DNA of 64,000 bases. Origin: Microbacterium hominis NBRC 15708 (lineage in GTDB: Bacteria > Actinomycetota > Actinomycetes > Actinomycetales > Microbacteriaceae). Of this stretch, positions 7,912 to 15,812 are shown one piece after another; the first letter of the stretch is position 1; each line of letters begins with the position of its first letter. Made by a program: the position numbers and the translations under genes. The DNA is taken from positions 1 to 64,000 of the forward strand of contig NZ_BCWI01000010.1 of assembly GCF_001592125.1 (NCBI RefSeq). The letters are read 5' to 3'. The notes beneath the pieces were generated by a model. That model made no database searches, was not told the origin of the DNA, and was given only the letters and a program-made list of their open reading frames with translations.

Positions 7912-8538
7912 TCAGGCGGTGAGGTGCTCGATGAGGATCTGCGTGCCGATGCCGATCAGCACGAGTCCGCCGAGGATCTCGGCGGGCCGGCGGAAGCGGG
8001 TGCCGATGCGGTAGCCGATGAACACCGCGATGAACGACAGGGCGAACGTCACGAGACCGATCGCGGTCACGGCGACCGCGACGTCGACGTTCAGGAAGGC
8101 GAACGACACCCCGACCGCGAGGGCGTCGATGCTGGTGGCGACCGACAGCAGCACGACCTCGCGGGTCGTGAACGCCTCGACGTCGTGGACGTGTTCGGCT
8201 TCCCCGGCCTCCGTCGGCGCGTCGGGGGTGAGCGCCTCCCACAGCATCTTTCCGCCGACCAGCGCGAGCAGGCCGAACGAGATCCAGTGGTCGAACGGGG
8301 CGATGGCGTCCGCGAAGGTCGAGCCGAGCAGCCAGCCCAGCAGCGGCATGACCGCCTGGGCGACACCGAAGGCGGTCGCGAAGACGAGGGCCGTGCGCAG
8401 CACGTGGGCCCGCAGCTGGAGGCCTTTGCCCAGGGCGACGGCGAAGGCATCCGCCGATACGCCGAGGGCGAGCAGCAGAAGAGTCCAGGGTGAGATGACG
8501 GCTCCTCGGAACGGAAAGGCGACGACCGGAGAGGTCAC
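7912..8538 (-). CDS. mntP: MntP-like manganese efflux pump
   Basis: A six-helix membrane protein of the MntP/DUF204 family, which exports Mn(II). It has the two family repeats, each with the acidic signature: LGVSADAFAVALGKGL near the start and SVATSIDALAVGVSFAFL in the second half, with an acidic His-containing loop between (EAEHVHDVEA). The only canonical start that fits is GTG at 8538 (208 residues), but it lacks a Shine-Dalgarno. A strong GAGGAG (8502-8507, minus strand) lies five bases before an ATC codon at 8494-8496, which would give 194 residues, close to the usual family size. The start is therefore uncertain. The gene is divergent from znuA. Confidence 0.88.
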   Translation of the reverse strand: MTSPVVAFPFRGAVISPWTLLLLALGVSADAFAVALGKGLQLRAHVLRTALVFATAFGVAQAVMPLLGWLLGSTFADAIAPFDHWISFGLLALVGGKMLWEALTPDAPTEAGEAEHVHDVEAFTTREVVLLSVATSIDALAVGVSFAFLNVDVAVAVTAIGLVTFALSFIAVFIGYRIGTRFRRPAEILGGLVLIGIGTQILIEHLTA

Positions 8539-8665
8539 GGTCGGAAAGGGGTGATGGGCCGTCCGCGTGCGCCGTCGGCGCGGGGGCCGAACAACAGCCT
8601 GACGTCGCGCGGTGCGCTCGTTCAAGCCGAGAGCCCGGATTGACAGCATTTCGGGCCGCCCGGAT

Positions 8666-8694
8666 TTGATAACGATTATCACTAGCCGTACTCT
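8666..8694 (+). promoter_or_regulatory. znuA promoter with overlapping Zur box
   Basis: A -35 hexamer TTGATA (8666-8671) and a -10 TACTCT (8689-8694) are spaced by 17 bp and end eight bases before the znuA ATG. The inverted repeat TGATAACGATTATCA (8667-8681; TGATAA, three bases, TTATCA) covers the -35 element. It has the AT-rich form of Fur-family boxes, and actinobacterial Zur sites are close to this. The genes it precedes form a zinc importer and zur lies at the end of that operon, so Zur repression is the natural reading. Confidence 0.82.
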
Positions 8695-8701
8695 GGGGGA
8701 C

Positions 8702-9640
8702 ATGAAGCGTCCCGTCGCCCTCCTCGCCGCGCTGACCGCGGCATCCGCCCTCGCGCTCACCGGCTGCTCCAGCTCGACCGGTGCGTCCTCCACGCCCTCC
8801 GCCTCCGCCGACGGCACGATCGCCGTCGTCGCCTCCACCAACGTGTACGGCGACATCGCGAAGACGATCGGCGGCGAGCACGTCGAGGTCACCGCCCTGA
8901 TCGCCGACGAGAGCAAGGACCCGCACGAGTTCGAGGCCACCGCGGCCGACCAGCTCGACATCCAGAACGCGCAGCTGCTCATCGAGAACGGCGGCGGCTA
9001 CGACCCGTTCATGGCGACGCTGAAGGATGCCGCGAAGTCGGACGCGCCGCTCATCAGCGCCGTGACGTTCTCCCCCGAATGGACGGGCTCCGACCCGTCC
9101 GAGGCCGTCGACGGCTTCAACGAGCACGTCTTCTACGACCCGCAGACCATCGCGGCCGTCGCCGACGAGATCGCCGCCCAGCTGGGCGCCCTCGACCCCG
9201 CGGAGGCGAGCGTGTTCACCGCCAACGCGAAGGCGTTCCGGGCAGACATCGACGCGAAGGTCACGCCGATCCTCACCGAGGTGGCGGCGGCCCACACCGG
9301 CACCGAGATCTTCGTCACCGAGCCGGTGCCGCTGTACCTCGCCGAAGCCGCGGGTCTGACGAACGTCACGCCCGCCGCCTTCAGCGAGGCCGTCGAGGAG
9401 GGGCAGGACGCGCCTCCCGCGACCCTTCTGGACGCGCTCACCCTCGTCGGCGGCGGGTCGGTGAAGATCGTCTTCGTCAACGCGCAGGCGGCCGGCGCGG
9501 AGACCACGCAGGTCGAGACGAAGGCCGGCGAGGCGGGCGTTCCCGTCATCAAGGCGTCGGAACTGCTCCCCGAGGGCGAGAACTACGTATCGTGGATGAC
9601 CGACATGGCCACGCAGATCAAGAGCGCCCTGGGTTCGTGA
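8702..9640 (+). CDS. znuA: Zinc ABC transporter substrate-binding lipoprotein ZnuA
   Basis: A 312-residue cluster 9 (ZnuA/TroA) binding protein. The N-terminal signal peptide ends in a lipobox LTGCSSS (C at about residue 22), so it is a lipid-anchored surface protein. Metal-site motifs are visible: DPHEFEATAADQ (first His), NEHVFYDP (second His region) and TEPVPLYLAEAAG. There is no long His-rich loop. The ATG at 8702 lies seven bases from the -10 hexamer, so the mRNA has almost no leader, although GGGGGA could serve as a short ribosome site. It overlaps the ATPase gene (GTGA). Confidence 0.92.
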   Translation: MKRPVALLAALTAASALALTGCSSSTGASSTPSASADGTIAVVASTNVYGDIAKTIGGEHVEVTALIADESKDPHEFEATAADQLDIQNAQLLIENGGGYDPFMATLKDAAKSDAPLISAVTFSPEWTGSDPSEAVDGFNEHVFYDPQTIAAVADEIAAQLGALDPAEASVFTANAKAFRADIDAKVTPILTEVAAAHTGTEIFVTEPVPLYLAEAAGLTNVTPAAFSEAVEEGQDAPPATLLDALTLVGGGSVKIVFVNAQAAGAETTQVETKAGEAGVPVIKASELLPEGENYVSWMTDMATQIKSALGS

Positions 9641-10470
9641 CCCCGGCGACATCCTCACCCCTTCGCATCATGGCCGCCGCGCTCTCGCGCGGCGGCCATG
9701 AGCTGTGGCGCGGCCTCGACCTCGAGCTCCAGCCCGGCGAGCTCGTCGCCGTGCTCGGCCCGAGCGGGGCCGGCAAGACCACGCTCCTGCGTGCCGTGCT
9801 GGGCCTGGAGCGGCTGACCGGCGGCACCATCGAGGCCCTCGGCGAGCGCGTCCGTCGCGCCGGCAACCGCCGCATCGGCTACATCCCCCAGCAGCGCCCG
9901 CTGCCCCGGCACACGGCCATGCGCGGGCGCGACCTCGTGCGCCTCGGCGTCGACGGCCACCGCTTCGGTCCGCCCCTGCCGCGCCGCGGCGACCGTCGGC
10001 GCGTGCAGGAGCTCATCGACGCCGTCGGGGCGACCGCCTTCGCCGACCGCCCCGTGGGCCTGCTGTCCGGTGGCGAGCAGCAGCGGCTGCGCGTCGGGCA
10101 GGCGCTCGCCGACGAGCCGGGCCTGCTGCTGTGCGACGAGCCGCTGACGAGCCTCGACCTGGCCAACCAGCGCGACGTGATCGATCTGATCGATCGCTAC
10201 CGCACCGCGAGCGGCGCCGGGGTGCTGCTGGTCACCCACGACATCAACCCCGTGCTCGAGAAGGTCGACCGCATCCTCTACCTGACGGGCGGCCGCTTCA
10301 CGCTGGGCCGGCCCGACGAGGTGCTGACCTCGCAGACGCTGACCGCCCTCTACGACACGCCCGTGCACGTCGCGCGCGTCGGGGGACGACTGGTCGTCGT
10401 CGGCGCCCCCGACTCGGATGCCGACCACCATCACCACGGCGACGCCGCCGCACCGGGAGCTGTCGCGTGA
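9637..10470 (+). CDS. znuC: Zinc ABC transporter ATP-binding protein ZnuC
   Basis: A 277-residue ABC ATPase: Walker A GPSGAGKTTLLRAV, Q-loop YIPQQRPLP, signature LLSGGEQQRLRVGQAL, Walker B LLLCDEPLTSLD and the switch His in LLVTHDINPVLE. The C-terminus ends in a short His run, DADHHHHGDAA, which could bind metal. GTG 9637 overlaps the znuA stop; the longer open frame upstream lies antiparallel to znuA coding and is not real. Together with znuA and znuB it makes a zinc importer that would be made when Zur releases the box at 8667. Confidence 0.92.
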   Translation: MTPATSSPLRIMAAALSRGGHELWRGLDLELQPGELVAVLGPSGAGKTTLLRAVLGLERLTGGTIEALGERVRRAGNRRIGYIPQQRPLPRHTAMRGRDLVRLGVDGHRFGPPLPRRGDRRRVQELIDAVGATAFADRPVGLLSGGEQQRLRVGQALADEPGLLLCDEPLTSLDLANQRDVIDLIDRYRTASGAGVLLVTHDINPVLEKVDRILYLTGGRFTLGRPDEVLTSQTLTALYDTPVHVARVGGRLVVVGAPDSDADHHHHGDAAAPGAVA

Positions 10471-10472
10471 AC

Positions 10473-11327
10473 ATGGACGACATCGCGAACGCGCTCTTCG
10501 GCGGGCTCTCGCGCTACGGCGACATCCTCGCGCTCGTGCAGAACTCGGTGTGGGCGGGAGCCGTGCTCGGCATCGTCGGCGGGCTCATCGGCGTGTTCGT
10601 CATGCAGCGCGACATGGCCTTCGCGGTGCACGGCATCAGCGAGCTCTCCTTCGCCGGAGCGGCCGCCGCGCTCCTGCTCGGCTTCGACGTCGTGACGGGC
10701 TCCATCTTCGGATCGCTCGTCGCGGCCGGCCTCATCGGATGGCTCGGAGCGCGGGCGCGCGATCGCAACTCGATCATCGGCGTGCTCATGCCCTTCGGGC
10801 TCGGCATCGGCATCCTGTGCATCTCGCTCTACAACGGGCGCAGCGCCAACCGCTTCAGCCTGCTCACCGGCCAGATCGTTTCGGTGCAGAGCGATCAGCT
10901 CACCGTGCTGATCGTGCTGAGCGCCATCGTGCTCGTCGCGCTCCTGCTGATCTGGCGCCCGCTGACCTTCGACTCCCTCGACCCGCAGTCGGCCGCCGCC
11001 CGCGGAGTGCCGACCACGGTCGTGTCGTTCGCCTTCATGCTCCTGCTCGGCATCGTCGTCGCCGTCGCCGTCCACATCATCGGCGCACTCCTCGTGCTCT
11101 CGCTGCTGGTCACCCCCGCCGCGGCGGCGATGCGCGTGTCCAACGGTCCCGTCGCGGTGCCGCTGCTCGCCGCCGGCTTCGGCGTCACGGCGGCCGTCGG
11201 CGGCATCCTCCTCGCGATCGCCGGCACGCTGCCGGTGAGCCCGTACATCACGACGCTGTCCTTCCTCATCTACCTCGTCTGTCGTGCGATCGACGGGGTC
11301 CGTCGGCGGGGCAGTGTCGAGGCGTGA
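10473..11327 (+). CDS. znuB: Zinc ABC transporter permease ZnuB
   Basis: A 284-residue membrane protein of the ABC-3 family with eight to nine hydrophobic segments. Family landmarks include FVMQRDMAFAVHGISELSFAGAAAALLLG and VHIIGALLVLSLLVTPAAAA, here given in parts (AVHGISELSFAG; GALLVLSLLVTPAA). ATG 10473 is used; a GTG six bases earlier overlaps the znuC stop and would add two residues. It completes the znuABC importer. A GC hairpin follows at 11330-11354. Confidence 0.92.
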   Translation: MDDIANALFGGLSRYGDILALVQNSVWAGAVLGIVGGLIGVFVMQRDMAFAVHGISELSFAGAAAALLLGFDVVTGSIFGSLVAAGLIGWLGARARDRNSIIGVLMPFGLGIGILCISLYNGRSANRFSLLTGQIVSVQSDQLTVLIVLSAIVLVALLLIWRPLTFDSLDPQSAAARGVPTTVVSFAFMLLLGIVVAVAVHIIGALLVLSLLVTPAAAAMRVSNGPVAVPLLAAGFGVTAAVGGILLAIAGTLPVSPYITTLSFLIYLVCRAIDGVRRRGSVEA

Positions 11328-11329
11328 GG

Positions 11330-11354
11330 GCGGGCTGCGCCGTGTCCAGCCCGC
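11330..11354 (+). terminator. Weak hairpin after znuB
   Basis: GCGGGCTG (11330-11337) can pair perfectly with CAGCCCGC (11347-11354) around a nine-base loop, just after the znuB stop. No U-tract follows. It may act as a weak terminator or mRNA stabiliser between znuABC and the separately promoted zur gene. Confidence 0.4.
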
Positions 11355-11382
11355 TCCAAGACCCCGTGGGTAGACTCGCCGC

Positions 11383-11805
11383 ATGGCCCAGCGCAACACC
11401 TGGCAGCGCGATCGCGTGCGCGAGGCGCTGAGCGACGCCACCGGTTTCGTCAGCGCTCAGACGCTGCATGCCACCCTGCGCGACGAGAACACCGGCATCG
11501 GTCTCGCGACCGTCTACCGCGCCCTGGCGACGCTGGCCGCGAGCGGCGAGGCCGACCAGCTGCAGAGCCCGGACGGCGAGGCGATCTACCGCGCCTGCAC
11601 CAGCACGGGCCACCACCATCACCTGATCTGCCGTTCGTGCGGGCTCGCCGTGGAGATCGAGGCCAGCGAGGTCGAGGCGTGGGCGCAGCGCACCGCCGCA
11701 GCGCACGGGTTCACCGAGGCCGAGCACGTGGTCGACATCTTCGGCGTGTGCGCGGCCTGCGCGGCGCAACGGGCGGCGGCGAGCCCCGGAGACCGTGTCG
11801 ACTGA
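11383..11805 (+). CDS. zur: Zinc uptake regulator Zur (Fur family)
   Basis: A 140-residue Fur-family repressor. The winged helix spans about residues 8-75 (ALSDATGFVSAQTLHATL, then GLATVYRALATLA). The metal ligands are clear: TGHHHHLICRSCG, with the Fur-family His row and the first CxxC, and VCAACAAQ as the second CxxC. Its place after znuABC identifies the metal as zinc. A -10 TAGACT (11371-11376) is exactly six bases before the ATG, so the transcript is probably leaderless and separate from znuABC. The stop overlaps the next gene by 11 bases. Confidence 0.9.
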   Translation: MAQRNTWQRDRVREALSDATGFVSAQTLHATLRDENTGIGLATVYRALATLAASGEADQLQSPDGEAIYRACTSTGHHHHLICRSCGLAVEIEASEVEAWAQRTAAAHGFTEAEHVVDIFGVCAACAAQRAAASPGDRVD

Positions 11806-12805
11806 GGTGCGCGCCGCGCCGGTCCGCACCGCGGTGGCCGTCGGCATCGGCGTGCTGGTCGTCGCGACGCTCGTCGTCATCGCTCTCCTCTCGCCCGGGC
11901 CGTCGCTTCCGACGCGGGCGCAGGACGGACTGACCCTCGCGATCAGCGTGCTGATCGAGTCGTTGCCCTTCGTCGTGCTGGGCGTGCTGCTGTCGATCGT
12001 CGTGCAGGTCTGGGTCCCCGCCGGCGTCATCGAACGGTGGATGCCGCGCGCGCCGTGGGCGCGCCGCGCCGTGCTGTCGTTGCTCGGCATGCTCATCCCG
12101 GTCTGCGAGTGCGGCAACGTGCCGTTCGCCCGCGGCCTCATGATGCGCGGACTGGGCGTCGCCGAGACCCTCACCTTCCTGATCGCGGCGCCGATCGTCA
12201 ACCCGATCGTCATCATCACGACCCATCAGGCGTTCGGCTTCGACGACGGCATCCTCATCGCCCGCCTGCTCGGCGGGTACGCCGTCGCCAACCTCATCGG
12301 ATGGCTGTACAGCCGGCATCCCGACCCGGACGGCCTCATCACCGACCGCTTCCGCGCCAGCTGCGAGCTCTCGCTCGACAACGCCGCCCACGGCGGCGGC
12401 CCCGGCAAGGCGCAGCGCAGCCTCGCCCAGTTCGTCGTGGAACTGCGCGCCGTGATGCCGGCTCTCGTCATCGGCTCCGCCATCGCCGGCGCCGTGCAGG
12501 TGCTCGTGCCGCGCTCGGCACTGCTGGCGATCGGCTCCAACCCCGCACTGTCGATCATCGCGATGATCGCGCTCGCGATGATCGTCTCCATCTGCTCCAA
12601 CGTCGACGCCTTCTTCGCGCTCTCGTTCGCCTCGACGTTCACGCCCGGCTCGATCGTCGCGTTCCTGCTGGTCGGACCGCTCGTCGACGTCAAGATGCTG
12701 GCGCTGCTGCGCACGACCTTCCGCACGAAGGTCCTCGGCGGTCTGGTGATCGTCGTCGTGCTGTTCGCCATCGCCGTCGGATCGGTGGTGAACCTCGTTG
12801 CGTGA
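11795..12805 (+). CDS. UPF0718 (YcgR-like) permease
   Basis: A 336-residue membrane protein of the DUF318/UPF0718 permease family, with about eight to ten hydrophobic segments. Typical residues are LLGMLIPVCECGNVPFARG (the Cys-x-Cys-Gly motif), LIAAPIVNPIVI and SICSNVDAFFALSFA with a Cys near the second half-membrane loop. Relatives pair with a UPF0703/TIGR03943 protein, as in the B. subtilis ycgR-ycgQ pair. GTG 11795 overlaps zur by 11 bases and the stop overlaps the next start by eight, so the three genes are coupled. The substrate is unknown; a zinc or metal-ligand link is inferred from context. Confidence 0.85.
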   Translation: MSTEVRAAPVRTAVAVGIGVLVVATLVVIALLSPGPSLPTRAQDGLTLAISVLIESLPFVVLGVLLSIVVQVWVPAGVIERWMPRAPWARRAVLSLLGMLIPVCECGNVPFARGLMMRGLGVAETLTFLIAAPIVNPIVIITTHQAFGFDDGILIARLLGGYAVANLIGWLYSRHPDPDGLITDRFRASCELSLDNAAHGGGPGKAQRSLAQFVVELRAVMPALVIGSAIAGAVQVLVPRSALLAIGSNPALSIIAMIALAMIVSICSNVDAFFALSFASTFTPGSIVAFLLVGPLVDVKMLALLRTTFRTKVLGGLVIVVVLFAIAVGSVVNLVA

Positions 12806-13580
12806 TCTCCTCGGATCCCGGCTCCTCGGTGTCGGCCTCGCCGCCGGCCTCTCCGCCGTCACGGTCGTGCTGTGGCTCACCGGTCAGCTCGCGCTCTACA
12901 TCAACCCCTCGTCGAACTGGTTCGCGGTGCCGATGGCGATCCTCGCGCTGGTCGGCGCCGTGCTCAGCTTCGCGCTGCCGCGCGGCGCGGAGGCCGATCA
13001 CGGGCACGACCACGGCGACGGGCACGAGCATGAGCACGGCGACGGACACGACCACGGCGACGACCACGGGCACGAGGCGCGCTCGGTGTGGGGCACCGCC
13101 GCGACGGTGACCGGCGGCATCCTGGCCACGGGCGTGGTCGCCGCCATCGTGCTCACACCCCCGGCGACGCTGTCGGCTGAGCTCGCCATGCAGCGCGACA
13201 CCGGAGCGCCGCCGCTGTTCCAGGGCTCCGACACCGTGGCCCTCGCGTCGACCGGCGACACGTCGACGTTCGGCGTCGGCGAGTGGGCGAGCGTGTTCGC
13301 GACCGCGACCAACCCCGAGGCGTTCGACGGGGACACCATCACCCTCACCGGTTTCGTCACGCCCACCGACGGCGGCTTCGGGCTCACCCGGCTCGTGATC
13401 ACCCACTGCGTGATCGACGCGCAGCCGGCCAGCGTGCCGGTCGCGCTCGCCGACGGCATCCCGTCGACCGGCACCTGGGTCACGGTGACCGGGACGATCC
13501 GCGACGCCGACGGGCGCCTGCAGATCCAGCCGGCGTCGGTGCAGACCGTCGACCAGCCCAAGGACCCGTATGAGTACTGA
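12798..13580 (+). CDS. TIGR03943/UPF0703 (YcgQ-like) protein with His-rich segment
   Basis: A 260-residue protein starting with TTG at 12798 inside the end of the permease gene. Two N-terminal membrane helices (about residues 8-27 and 38-60) are followed by a striking His/Asp/Gly run, such as DHGHDHGDGHEHEHGDGH, holding more than a dozen histidines: a plausible zinc-binding loop. A third helix follows (about 100-120), then an extracytoplasmic OB-like domain with ITLTGFVTP and LVITHCVIDA, the conserved Cys-containing core of this family. It is the standard partner of UPF0718 permeases. It overlaps the next gene by 11 bases. Confidence 0.83.
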   Translation: MRDLLGSRLLGVGLAAGLSAVTVVLWLTGQLALYINPSSNWFAVPMAILALVGAVLSFALPRGAEADHGHDHGDGHEHEHGDGHDHGDDHGHEARSVWGTAATVTGGILATGVVAAIVLTPPATLSAELAMQRDTGAPPLFQGSDTVALASTGDTSTFGVGEWASVFATATNPEAFDGDTITLTGFVTPTDGGFGLTRLVITHCVIDAQPASVPVALADGIPSTGTWVTVTGTIRDADGRLQIQPASVQTVDQPKDPYEY

Positions 13581-14994
13581 TCGCGCGACGCGCCGCGAGC
13601 GCACGCGCCGGCGACGCTCCCGCGCCTTCCTCGCGGGCTTCGCGCTCGTCGTCGGCGCCCTCGCCGTCGTCGGGCTCGCCGGCTCCGCCGTGACGGTCGC
13701 GCAGGGGCCGCGCGTCACCAACGTGAGCGTCGACCCGGATGCCGCGGTGAGCGCCTCCGGCTCGCGCCTGATCATCACCACGACGCAGTCGCTGGCGACG
13801 GTCGAACCCGCACAGGTCACGGTCTCCCCCGCGGCGCCGTTCACGGTCGACACGTCGGGGCGTAGCGTCGGCATCCGCTTCACCCAGCCGCTGTGGGACG
13901 ACACCTCCTACACCGTCACCATCGCGGGGCTCGTCGGCGTGGGCGGCGGGCCGACGGCCGCCGTCGAGCACAGCTTCACGACGCCGCCCCTTCACGCGTA
14001 CGTGCTCCAGCGCGGCACCGGCGGCGACACGATCCTGCGCACCGACCTCGCCGGAGAAGACCCCGAGCCGGTCTACACGAACGCCCACATCGAGGACTTC
14101 CGTGCGACGTCCGGCCACCTGGTGATGTCGACCCTCAGCGACGACGACACCTCCCACCTCGTCGTCACCGACCTCGACGGCGGCAACGTCCGCGAGCTCG
14201 CACTGCCCGGCGACGGCACCGTGACCGATCTGCAGAGCGCCGATCGCGGCGATCTCATCGGCTACACGTTCACCGACGCCACGGTCGGCACTCCCGGCGC
14301 CCGCGAGGCCCGCCTCTTCACGGCGTCGCTGACCGCCGCGCAGTCCGATGCCGCACCCACGATGATCGAACGCACGGGGGGAGAGTCGCGGGTCGACGAC
14401 TGGCGTTTCGTGCCCGGCACCGACAGCATCCTGATGCTCACCTACGACGGCGCCCTCACCCTCATCTCCCCGTCGGGCGGCGACCCGGTCACGCTGGGGA
14501 CGGCCGTCTCCATCGACGGCATCGCCCGCGGCACGACGACCGCGATCATCGAGCGTGTGGAGGGACCGGCGGCCATCGATCTGGCGACCGCCACCCAGGT
14601 GCCGCTGCCGCCCACCGACAAGGCGCTGGGCCAGACGAACAAGATGACGCCGATGACCGACGGGAGCACCCTGCGCGTGCTCGCCGTGGTCGACGGGTTC
14701 ACCGTGCGGTCGACGACCGTGAACGTCGTCGACGCGTCGGGGGCGGCGACCCCCGTGTTCTCGGTCGACCCGAAGGACATCCTCATCCAGTCGTGCGTCT
14801 CGCCCAGCGGGCGCTACGCCGCCTTCCTCGTGGCGCCGGACGCCGTGTCGAACCCGTACGACGGCTACCGCCTCCCCCTCCCGACCCACGTGCGGACGCA
14901 CGTCGTCGCGCTGACGGGGGCCGACGCGGGCACCGAGGTCGGCGCGCTCGCCGGCTTCGACATCTCGTGGTGCCAGACCCCTCCGCGCGGATGA
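13570..14994 (+). CDS. Membrane-anchored protein of unknown function (Ig-like plus propeller-like)
   Basis: A 474-residue protein I cannot assign to a named family. An Arg-rich cytoplasmic start (ERTRRRRSR) precedes one membrane helix (about residues 20-42). Next comes a bacterial Ig-like segment (about 48-135, ending TVTIAGLVGVGG), then repeated beta-rich blocks with short DTILRTDL, HLVVTDLDGGNVREL, DSILMLTYDGALTLISPSGG units that suggest a WD40- or TolB-like propeller outside the membrane. It overlaps the TIGR03943 gene by 11 bases, so it is translationally coupled to the zinc-linked permease pair. A role in metal handling or in assembling that permease is inference only. Confidence 0.7.
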   Translation: MSTDRATRRERTRRRRSRAFLAGFALVVGALAVVGLAGSAVTVAQGPRVTNVSVDPDAAVSASGSRLIITTTQSLATVEPAQVTVSPAAPFTVDTSGRSVGIRFTQPLWDDTSYTVTIAGLVGVGGGPTAAVEHSFTTPPLHAYVLQRGTGGDTILRTDLAGEDPEPVYTNAHIEDFRATSGHLVMSTLSDDDTSHLVVTDLDGGNVRELALPGDGTVTDLQSADRGDLIGYTFTDATVGTPGAREARLFTASLTAAQSDAAPTMIERTGGESRVDDWRFVPGTDSILMLTYDGALTLISPSGGDPVTLGTAVSIDGIARGTTTAIIERVEGPAAIDLATATQVPLPPTDKALGQTNKMTPMTDGSTLRVLAVVDGFTVRSTTVNVVDASGAATPVFSVDPKDILIQSCVSPSGRYAAFLVAPDAVSNPYDGYRLPLPTHVRTHVVALTGADAGTEVGALAGFDISWCQTPPRG

Positions 14995-14998
14995 CGCC

Positions 14999-15667
14999 AT
15001 GACGACGACGGGTCTCGTCCCGGCCACGCGCGCGGCGCTCGCGGGGCTGCCGGTCGACGTCGCGCCGCGGCTGCTCGACGGCGTGCTGGAGGTCGCGAGC
15101 GACGGCGCGGTGGTCGCGGTGCGCCTCACCGAGGTCGAGGCCTACCACGGCGCCGGCACGGGCCCCGAGCCCGACCCCGGCTCGCATGCGCGCGGCGGAC
15201 GGACCGCCCGCAACGCCACGATGTGGGGACCGCCCGGGCACCTCTACGTCTACCTGAGTCACGGCATCCACTCGTGCGTCAACGTCGTGTGCGGTCCCGA
15301 GGGTCAGGCGGGCGGCGTGCTGCTGCGGGCCGGTGAGATCGTCGCGGGAGAGGACGTCGCGTTCTCGCGGCGCCCCGCGGCCCGCGCCGGCCGCGACCTC
15401 GCGCGGGGTCCCGGCCGGCTCGGGGATGCCGTGGGGCTCCGGCATCCGCTGCACGACGGCATCGACGCGGTCACGGGAGCGCCGTGGGCCGGCGCGGTCG
15501 CCCGGCTGTGGCTGCCGACCCGTCCGTGCACCGACGTCGCCGCGGGTCCGCGGGTCGGGGTGGCCGGCGTCGGCGGCACCGCCGCGTTCCCGTGGCGGTT
15601 CTGGATCGAGGGAGATCCCACGGTGTCGCCGTTCCGGTGGGGACGGGGAGCCGGGCCGCTCGCGTGA
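14999..15667 (+). CDS. 3-methyladenine (alkyladenine) DNA glycosylase, AAG/MPG family
   Basis: A 222-residue AAG-family glycosylase that excises alkylated purines in base-excision repair. The catalytic and wedge motifs are present: RLTEVEAYHG (the Glu that activates water), SHARGGRTARNATMWGPPGHLYVYLSHGIHSCVNVV (read here in parts: RTARNATMWG, GHLYVYLSHG) and GPGRLGDAVGL. Size is typical. It starts four bases after the unknown propeller gene, so it may be read from the same mRNA, although no functional link to zinc is evident. Confidence 0.92.
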   Translation: MTTTGLVPATRAALAGLPVDVAPRLLDGVLEVASDGAVVAVRLTEVEAYHGAGTGPEPDPGSHARGGRTARNATMWGPPGHLYVYLSHGIHSCVNVVCGPEGQAGGVLLRAGEIVAGEDVAFSRRPAARAGRDLARGPGRLGDAVGLRHPLHDGIDAVTGAPWAGAVARLWLPTRPCTDVAAGPRVGVAGVGGTAAFPWRFWIEGDPTVSPFRWGRGAGPLA

Positions 15668-15689
15668 GTCAAGGCGACACGCCCGGCCG

Positions 15690-15812
15690 TGCTAGACTGA
15701 CTCTTTGTCTGCGCGCACTCCAGCACGCAGTTCGTATCCCTGTGTTCAGAGGGATGCAGACAAGGGATCTTGGGTGGCACCGTCCGGTGTCACGGTACTA
15801 AGGAGAATCACT
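15690..15812 (+). promoter_or_regulatory. rpmB promoter and structured 5' leader
   Basis: An extended -10 TGCTAGACT (15690-15698) predicts a start near 15705, leaving a leader of about 108 bases. The leader can fold almost wholly: TTGTCTGC (15705-15712) pairs with GCAGACAA (15756-15763); inside, ATCCCT (15736-15741) pairs with AGGGAT (15750-15755) around eight bases; then TGGCACC (15775-15781) pairs with GGTGTCA (15786-15792) around GTCC. AAGGAG (15800-15805) lies seven bases before the ATG. No TGATAA-type Zur box is seen. A ribosomal-protein autoregulatory leader is a fair guess. Confidence 0.6.

Noticed and set aside
8539-8665. Possible manganese (yybP-ykoY) riboswitch upstream of mntP
   Set aside because: Mn riboswitches often precede such genes and a CGACGTCAG stretch is present, but I could not fit the two conserved loops or the paired stems to the consensus.
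9637-10470. Manganese or iron instead of zinc as cargo of the ABC importer
   Set aside because: Cluster 9 binding proteins can carry Mn or Fe, but the Fur-type box, adjacent Zur-like regulator and His-rich partners favour zinc. Direct proof is not possible from sequence.
14999-15667. Alkyladenine glycosylase as part of the zinc regulon
   Set aside because: It is only four bases from the preceding gene, but the enzyme needs no zinc and such close packing is common here; I make no functional claim.
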